Assembly: GCA_944393725.1 (NCBI GenBank)
Contig: CALYBC010000009.1
Location: 122,595 to 186,594, forward strand
Length of the DNA stretch: 64,000 bases
Direction of reading: 5' to 3'
Source: an uncultured Alphaproteobacteria bacterium
Lineage (GTDB): Bacteria; Pseudomonadota; Alphaproteobacteria; RF32; CAG-239
Below the pieces are notes generated by a model that saw nothing but the letters and a program-made list of their open reading frames with translations, was not told the origin of the DNA and did no database searches. Position 1 is the stretch's first letter. Each line of letters begins with the position of its first letter. Shown one piece after another: positions 58,232-64,000 of the stretch. Position numbers and translations under genes: made by a program.

Positions 58232-61054
58232 ATGGATGATATTCTTCTCGATGACCCTCGTAGAGCCTCGGCAAAAAGAGTTTTAGAAGCTCAAAAACAA
58301 GAAAAATTAAAACCCAGAAGAACTTTTGGTCAATATCTTTTTGATTTAATAGTGAACACTGTGGCTTGTTTCGTTTTGCTCGCCATCAATTTTACTCTGT
58401 TCGCAAATTCGGGAAATTATAATATATTCGGTGCTTCAGCGATCTTAAATCAAGAAGTTATTCTTATATATGCAGCCTTATTATTTGTAAGTTTTGCCAT
58501 AACTTTTGTGCTGTCTTTTTCAAAAAACTTGCAAAATGCTTTACCGGCAATTATTGCCGCATTATTCGTAATTGCCGTAATAAATCAGTTTGCTACCTTT
58601 GAAAAACATTCTACTTTACTGTTATTGCTGGGTAATTTTTTTAGTGAAAGCACTAATAATCTACTCTATGAGTATTCTTTTGAAATTATCGGAATCGCTG
58701 TATTCTTAATGGCTTTTCTGCTGATTACTTTCTTAAAAAGAGCATATAGATTATATCTGGTGTTGGCATTGTGTGCCGCTTTGGCTTGGATTGTTAGTGA
58801 AGCTTATTTTAATACTTCACAAACTTATTTTAAAACAACAGCTTCGGCTCCGGCTTTGAGAGCACAAAACAGCGGAAAAACATTATTGTTTTTATCGTTT
58901 AATAATATGACTTCGCCCAATAATTTACGGAGATTGGCCGGTGATGACGGCAAAAATGTCGAAATGTACAAAACATTCAACAATATGTTAGGAGTATTAG
59001 CTCAAAATGGTTTTGTGTTATACCCCAATGCTTTGTTGCCGGTTGTCGAACATCCTTTTTATAATTTGGTAAAATTATACAATCCTAATGAAAATAAAGA
59101 TCCGTCGGCTTTTATTCAAAATGTGGCTTTACAAGATGATTATTTGGACTTTACCAGCTTGCAGTACGATAAAATGAGAATGAAAAAAAGTTCTCTTTAT
59201 GAACTGCTGCGTAAGAAAAATTATAACATCAATGTATATCAAACCAGAGAACTGGATACTTGTTATGTCGATAATAAACTTGCAGTAGTGTCTTGTAAGG
59301 ATAAAATAAATTATCCTTTTGCGCTTAATGACAATAACTTTAAATTGGCAGACAAAACATTGTTGCTGGCTACACAATGGTTGGAATCTACAGGCTTTGT
59401 CAGTTCACTGAATGTACCACTAAAGTTTTTGTCGTATATTTTGCCGGTGAAACCTTTGGCCGTAAAGCCAAATGAAGTATATGCCGTAAATGCATTCAGA
59501 GTCTTTGATCAAATTGCCGATGATATGGATCGTAAAAAAGGAAATCAAGCCTATTTTGCAGTTATAGATTTGCCATCGGATAATTTTGTTTATGATGAGT
59601 TTTGTCAATTCAAAAAAGTAGAAGATTGGGTCGGCGAAAAGGGAGAAACATTTGCAGATACTTCTTTAACAAATAAACAAAAGGCTTATGCTAATCAGCT
59701 TAACTGCGTAATCGGTTCTTTGGAGTATTTGTTACGCAGGTTAGATAAAAGCGGACAAATAGGTGCTACGACCATAGTATTGGCCGGTTTGGATAATCCG
59801 CAAGAATTATTGCCTAAAGAAATTGAGTATTATCCGAAATTACAGGCGGAAAGACAAACTTTGTTGGCGGTAAAGCCAGAAGAAAATTATAAGTTTTCGG
59901 CAGATTACAGCGTTTGTAAAGCAGATGAAATATTAAATTCACACTTTTTCTCCGGAAAATGCAAGGAATTTTCCGATCTGGAAACTACAGATAAGAATTT
60001 GGAAAAGATTAGAGAAGAAATAAATCAGCAAAAATTTGATGCTTCAACACTGGCAAAAGCAAAAGATAACTTTAATGAGTGGTTTAAGTCTTGGGTGGCC
60101 AACAATCAAAATGGAAATAATTTTGATTATCAAGCCATTAACTCATTAAATGATAATAATGTGGCAACATTTAAACCTAAATCTCAGATGGTGGTTGAAG
60201 ATATCGTCAATATAGAAACTGAAATATCAGCTGATGAGGTGATAAAATCAGAAGAAGATGTTGCTAAAAAGCAAGGAAATCTTATGCCGACACAAGAACC
60301 TGTTCCGGTCGTCGAAATAACAAAAACACTTGCCGAAACAAGTAATGAAATAACTGATGAAGTGTCAAATCCGGTTGAGAATGTTAATGTTGCGACAAAA
60401 AGTGATAATGTAGTTACACCTGATGCTCCATCTGTGGATGAGAGCATTACTGACACAAAAATTAAGGAAACAGTAAATCAAATTGCAGACGAGCCTATAG
60501 AAAATAAAATGTCGGAAGCTGTTGAAGGTATTGAGGAGAAAGCCTCGACTCAACCTGATGAGGATATAGTTGAAAAAACTCAAGCCGTTGAAGATGTCAA
60601 AGCAACAGAAGTGGTGCCGGAAACTTTGTTCGATGAGATCCCACAAGCAGAACAACCGCAAGCCTCTGTAAACGTTGATAACGCAAAAATTGAAGTGTTA
60701 ACGAAAGACCAAAATGTCGTTGAAACTGTTCCGGTAGCAGCCGATAAAAAAGCGGAGGTTATCTCAACAAAAGAAGATATTATAAATAAAGCAAAACAAG
60801 CTTTTGAAAACAAACAAAAAACGGAGCAACAAAAGAAAGAAGAAATTAGAAAAAAGGTGAAATATTTATCGGATAATATTGAAGAATTGTCAAAAAATCA
60901 AGAATTTAGACAAGTCTTAGAAGCTCCTGTAGCTCAGGGAAGCAATTTGTCACCGCAAGAATTGAAAAAACAATATCATAAAAATTTAATTGAAGCGGCA
61001 GATAAAGCAAAAAACGACATGAATATAGAAGTAAAAGTCATTGAAAATAAATAA
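58232..61054 (+). CDS. Large membrane protein with sulfatase-like topology and disordered tail
   Basis: A 940-residue protein. Residues 1-30 are basic, then five membrane helices (about 36-57, 75-97, 104-122, 150-168, 172-190). A soluble domain of about 430 residues follows (LLFLSFNNMTS, YFAVIDLPSDNF, TTIVLAGLDNPQELLP), in the order of alkaline-phosphatase/sulfatase proteins such as LtaS or YejM. The metal-binding Asp/His/Thr residues of those enzymes are not visible, so it may be inactive. About 190 residues rich in Glu/Val/Thr/Asp follow, then a charged helical end (860-940). ATG 58232 has AAGGAT seven bases upstream. It lies just before yejE. Confidence 0.7.
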   Translation: MDDILLDDPRRASAKRVLEAQKQEKLKPRRTFGQYLFDLIVNTVACFVLLAINFTLFANSGNYNIFGASAILNQEVILIYAALLFVSFAITFVLSFSKNLQNALPAIIAALFVIAVINQFATFEKHSTLLLLLGNFFSESTNNLLYEYSFEIIGIAVFLMAFLLITFLKRAYRLYLVLALCAALAWIVSEAYFNTSQTYFKTTASAPALRAQNSGKTLLFLSFNNMTSPNNLRRLAGDDGKNVEMYKTFNNMLGVLAQNGFVLYPNALLPVVEHPFYNLVKLYNPNENKDPSAFIQNVALQDDYLDFTSLQYDKMRMKKSSLYELLRKKNYNINVYQTRELDTCYVDNKLAVVSCKDKINYPFALNDNNFKLADKTLLLATQWLESTGFVSSLNVPLKFLSYILPVKPLAVKPNEVYAVNAFRVFDQIADDMDRKKGNQAYFAVIDLPSDNFVYDEFCQFKKVEDWVGEKGETFADTSLTNKQKAYANQLNCVIGSLEYLLRRLDKSGQIGATTIVLAGLDNPQELLPKEIEYYPKLQAERQTLLAVKPEENYKFSADYSVCKADEILNSHFFSGKCKEFSDLETTDKNLEKIREEINQQKFDASTLAKAKDNFNEWFKSWVANNQNGNNFDYQAINSLNDNNVATFKPKSQMVVEDIVNIETEISADEVIKSEEDVAKKQGNLMPTQEPVPVVEITKTLAETSNEITDEVSNPVENVNVATKSDNVVTPDAPSVDESITDTKIKETVNQIADEPIENKMSEAVEGIEEKASTQPDEDIVEKTQAVEDVKATEVVPETLFDEIPQAEQPQASVNVDNAKIEVLTKDQNVVETVPVAADKKAEVISTKEDIINKAKQAFENKQKTEQQKKEEIRKKVKYLSDNIEELSKNQEFRQVLEAPVAQGSNLSPQELKKQYHKNLIEAADKAKNDMNIEVKVIENK

Positions 61055-61071
61055 TTGTTTTGGAGATATTT

Positions 61072-62112
61072 GTGGCAAATCGAGTTAAAACACGGGGTAA
61101 ATCCACAACCAATAGCAAAACTTTGGCTTTTAGAAAAAACAAAAGAGCAACCATATCTTTGTGTATTTTTGCCGTGTTGTTTATTTTGAGCTTGTTAGCA
61201 GAAGTTATTGCTAATGATAAGCCGCTGCTGGTGAAATACAACGGGGATTGGTATTTTCCTTTTTTATTTGAGTATAACGAACAGATTTTCGGCGGAGATT
61301 TTCCAACTGCAACAGATTATCAAGATCCGTTAATTTTTAATAATATCAAAAAAAACGGGGATATGTGGTTTACCATTATTCCTTATTCTTTCAATACGGT
61401 AGATTATCAAATTGATGTGCCGACGCCATCGGCTCCCGATAAAAAACATTGGTTGGGAACCGATGATGAGGGAAGGGATATCTTAGCTAGAATACTTTAT
61501 GGCATTAGGCTGTCGGTAATTTTTGCTTTTGTACTTACGGCTATATCTTCGTTAATAGGTATCACCATTGGAGCTATTCAGGGGTATTTTGGCGGAAAAA
61601 CTGACATCGTAATTCAAAGATTTATCGAAATTTGGGAAGCATTACCGCAACTTTTTATTTTAATTATTATTGCCAGCGTATTTACGCCCAATTTCTGGAT
61701 ATTGCTAGCTATTATGCTATTGTTTAGCTGGACATCTTTGGTCGGGGTAGTGAGAGCAGAATTTCTTAGAGTACGCAATTTTGAATTTGTTAAAGCGGCA
61801 AAAGCTTTGGGTGTTAGTGATACAAGAATAATGTTTAAGCATATTTTGCCAAACGCATTGGTCGCGACCATAACTTATATTCCGTTTATTCTTTCCGAAG
61901 CGATTGTGGCTTTAACAGCTCTTGATTTTTTAGGCCTCGGCTTGTCTCATGAATATCCGTCGCTTGGCGATTTGGTTAGACAAGGAAAAGACAACCTACA
62001 GGCACCGTGGATAGGAATATCTATCTTTGTAGTTTTGTCGCTGTTACTCACGATTTTGGTCTTTATAGGCGAGGGAATTCGAGATATGCTTGATACGCGG
62101 AGGAATAAATAA
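61072..62112 (+). CDS. yejE: Oligopeptide ABC transporter permease YejE
   Basis: Inner-membrane permease of a peptide importer; in E. coli YejABEF takes up oligopeptides and microcin C. The first helix is at about 25-45. A YejE-specific periplasmic stretch precedes the six-helix core, which carries [19 protein letters not shown] and the EAA-type motif [21 protein letters not shown] 61072 is chosen with GGAG six bases upstream. The 346 residues are normal. yejA and yejB, usually just upstream, are absent; the preceding gene is the 940-residue membrane protein. The stop overlaps yejF by one base. Confidence 0.92.
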   Translation: MANRVKTRGKSTTNSKTLAFRKNKRATISLCIFAVLFILSLLAEVIANDKPLLVKYNGDWYFPFLFEYNEQIFGGDFPTATDYQDPLIFNNIKKNGDMWFTIIPYSFNTVDYQIDVPTPSAPDKKHWLGTDDEGRDILARILYGIRLSVIFAFVLTAISSLIGITIGAIQGYFGGKTDIVIQRFIEIWEALPQLFILIIIASVFTPNFWILLAIMLLFSWTSLVGVVRAEFLRVRNFEFVKAAKALGVSDTRIMFKHILPNALVATITYIPFILSEAIVALTALDFLGLGLSHEYPSLGDLVRQGKDNLQAPWIGISIFVVLSLLLTILVFIGEGIRDMLDTRRNK

Positions 62113-63743
62113 TGCCTCTGTTGGAAATAAAAAATCTAACCCTTGGCTTCCATACCAACGAAGGAAATAAATATAAGGTCGTAAAAAATGTTTCGTTCAA
62201 TCTGGAAAAAGGCGAAATTCTGGGTGTTGTTGGGGAATCAGGTTCGGGTAAATCAATCACCGCTTTATCAATATTAGGATTATTACCGTACCCAAAAGCT
62301 TTTCATTCACCGGAAAGCTCAATAAAATTTAACGGCATTGAACTTCTGGATAATAAAAATATTCGTGATTTTCGCGGCGGTAAAATCGGCTTTGTATTTC
62401 AAGAACCGATGTCAAGCCTAAATCCTTTGCATAAAGTAGGGCGCCAAATTGTTGAAAACATTTTAATGCATCAAAGTATCAGCTACAAAAGAGCTAAAGC
62501 ACAAGCATTAAGGCTTTTGAAAATTACCGGAATTAAAAATCAGAAAGAAAAATTTGATGCCTATCCTCATGAATTATCAGGAGGTCAACGACAAAGGGTT
62601 ATGATTGCAATGGCTATTGCAAATAAACCGGACATTTTGATTGCTGACGAACCTACAACCGCTCTAGATGTAACAATAGCTGCACAGATACTCGATACTT
62701 TAATGCAGCTTAAAAAGACCATGGGAATGTCAATTATTTTGATTAGCCATGACTTGAGTGTGATACGCAAGGTTGCAGATAGAGTTTTGGTGATGAAAAG
62801 CGGTAAAATAGTTGAGCAAGGGAGTAGTGATGATATATTTTACCATCCTAAGAATAGTTATACAAAAGCTTTAATATATTCTTCCAATGTCTTGAAAAAA
62901 TACAATAATGTAAAATCAGAATATGCGTGTGATATCAAAAATTTAATTGTTAAATACCCTATTGTTAAAAACTTCTGGGGCAAGGTGACAGAATATTTAT
63001 TTGCAGTTAATAATGTGTCTTTGAAGCTAAAAAAAGGAAAGACGCTCGGTGTAGTCGGGGAGTCAGGTTCCGGTAAAACGACATTAGCTATGGCGGTTGC
63101 AAATCTTGTTAAATATGAAGGAGATGTTTTTATCGGCGGTAACAATATCAAAGAAATACCCAATAAATTATTGCGTAAGAAAGTGCAAATCGTATTTCAA
63201 GATCCGTATAATTCCCTAAACCCTCGAATGACAGTCAGGGAGATTGTAGGCGAGGGGCTGGAAGTACATTTTAAAAACGAAAGTAAATTCAACAAATTAA
63301 AACGGATTAAAAAAGTTCTTTCTGAGGTAGGACTTAAAGGAAATGCGGCTGATAAATATCCACACGAATTTTCCGGCGGACAAAGGCAAAGAATTGCCAT
63401 CGCTCGAGCATTGATAGTGGAGCCGGAAATTTTGATATTGGATGAGCCAACATCTGCTCTTGATGTAACAATAGCAGCGCAAATATTAAAACTTTTGCAG
63501 AAAATTCAAGAAACAAGAGGGATTTCTTATCTGTTTATATCTCATGATATGCGGGCGGTCAGAGCCTTGGCCGATGATATTGCGGTTATGAAAGATGGTA
63601 AAGTTCTGGAAATAAACTCGGCTATTAATATATTTAATCATCCGTTTAATTGTTATACAAAATCTTTAATAAAAGCGGCAAATATCACTAAAGGGAAAAA
63701 ACATGGAAATCGAGCAGTTAATAAAAATCTGCGGCAAAATTAA
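62112..63743 (+). CDS. yejF: Duplicated ATP-binding protein YejF
   Basis: Energises the YejBE permease. It is a tandem fusion of two ABC ATPase domains: first half Walker [13 protein letters not shown], signature [12 protein letters not shown], Walker [13 protein letters not shown]; second half [39 protein letters not shown]. The oligopeptide-type C-terminal motifs [10 protein letters not shown] and [10 protein letters not shown] end each half. At 543 residues it is the usual fused form. It overlaps the next gene by about 40 bases. Confidence 0.94.
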   Translation: MPLLEIKNLTLGFHTNEGNKYKVVKNVSFNLEKGEILGVVGESGSGKSITALSILGLLPYPKAFHSPESSIKFNGIELLDNKNIRDFRGGKIGFVFQEPMSSLNPLHKVGRQIVENILMHQSISYKRAKAQALRLLKITGIKNQKEKFDAYPHELSGGQRQRVMIAMAIANKPDILIADEPTTALDVTIAAQILDTLMQLKKTMGMSIILISHDLSVIRKVADRVLVMKSGKIVEQGSSDDIFYHPKNSYTKALIYSSNVLKKYNNVKSEYACDIKNLIVKYPIVKNFWGKVTEYLFAVNNVSLKLKKGKTLGVVGESGSGKTTLAMAVANLVKYEGDVFIGGNNIKEIPNKLLRKKVQIVFQDPYNSLNPRMTVREIVGEGLEVHFKNESKFNKLKRIKKVLSEVGLKGNAADKYPHEFSGGQRQRIAIARALIVEPEILILDEPTSALDVTIAAQILKLLQKIQETRGISYLFISHDMRAVRALADDIAVMKDGKVLEINSAINIFNHPFNCYTKSLIKAANITKGKKHGNRAVNKNLRQN

Positions 63744-64000
63744 AGATGTAAAAAGAACCGGTTGGAAATACAAAAATGTAAACTCTCCGGAATCTGATGC
63801 CGATCACAGTTTTGGGGTGGCGCTATTAGTGATGTTGCTTACGCCTAAACATTTAGATTTACTAAAATCAATTAAAATGGCGCTAATTCATGATTTACCA
63901 GAGATCTATGCAGGGGATGTTACACCACATGACAGTATATCGCCGGAAATCAAACAGAAAAATGAGATACTTGCCATTAATAAGATAAGTCAAGAGCTTG
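63704..64000 (+). CDS. HD-domain phosphohydrolase (HDDC2/YfbR-like), 3' end outside window
   Basis: Begins at ATG 63704 inside the yejF end and stays open to the window edge (99 residues seen). HD-type ligands are [13 protein letters not shown] (His and Asp) and [18 protein letters not shown] (the HD pair and following acidic ligand), the pattern of HDDC2/YfbR 5'-deoxynucleotidases that hydrolyse dNMPs. The 40-base overlap with yejF and the complete N-terminal motifs support the start. The C-terminal half is not available. Confidence 0.82.

Noticed and set aside
1-64000. CRISPR array, prophage, insertion sequence or rRNA operon
   Set aside because: No spaced short repeats, transposase or integrase genes, phage structural genes or rRNA sequence were seen in any frame or strand.

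Overview
The window reads as a low-GC, Gram-negative alphaproteobacterial chromosome from an anaerobic, fermentative lineage. Alphaproteobacterial signs are a DUF2155 gene, the order rlpA-dacA-tmk-holB-tatD-MBL, a dusB-trkA-hfq-hflX block, and a DUF6898-like small protein after parC. LPS and outer-membrane functions (kdsA, an MsbA-type exporter, two MlaD proteins, RlpA) support a Gram-negative cell. AdhE, two [FeFe]-hydrogenase-type proteins, rubrerythrin, a flavodiiron protein and a PerR-type regulator point to anaerobic life. An uncultured gut alphaproteobacterium of the Rhodospirillales/RF32 kind would fit, but that is inference. No phage, insertion sequence, transposase, CRISPR array or rRNA was seen.

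Layout. 1-7.0 kb: pgi (5' end outside the window), mutL, a ZIP metal transporter, tRNA-Ser(GCU), small SHOCT/DUF805 membrane proteins and a TerC protein. 7.1-8.5 kb: tRNA-Lys(CUU) followed by a duplicated tRNA 3' end with a structured insert, an AsmA-like protein, and tRNA-Ser(UGA). 8.6-22.2 kb: envelope and replication genes (mltB, rlpA, dacA, tmk, holB, tatD, MBL, DHH), metG, a degenerate nuclease-like membrane protein, trkH, and an opposing DUF2155/MlaD/MlaD operon. 22.4-28.5 kb: a Gld-type ABC system with a DUF4340 protein, then an MsbA-like exporter. 28.6-36.2 kb: adhE and a hydrogen-metabolism cluster (two thioredoxin-like [2Fe-2S] proteins, a PAS-containing sensory [FeFe]-hydrogenase, a SpoIIE-type phosphatase, a group-B-type [FeFe]-hydrogenase). 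36.2-40.6 kb: an archaeal/eukaryotic-type proS, a cold-shock gene, and divergent perR-rbr / fprA around a PerR/Fur-like box. 40.6-53.2 kb: kdsA-recO-parC, a 1388-residue membrane-anchored coiled-coil protein, dusB-trkA-hfq and a frameshifted hflX. 53.2-64 kb: tRNA-Pro(UGG) with a second structured insert, an RNHCP protein, a CNNM/CBS protein, a TPR-methyltransferase, rpsD with a long leader, a large membrane protein, yejE-yejF and a partial HD-domain gene.

How it fits together: AdhE and the hydrogenases would dispose of reductant as ethanol and H2, with the sensory hydrogenase and phosphatase probably adjusting that to H2 or redox state. PerR, rubrerythrin and flavodiiron protein form a compact oxygen/peroxide defence unit. 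The rest is mainly housekeeping and envelope biogenesis.

The most unusual signal is the pair of tRNA-adjacent elements at 7176-7405 and 53283-53481. Each carries an inverted and a direct partial copy of its own neighbouring tRNA around a shared hairpin-rich core. They do not match any element I recognise.
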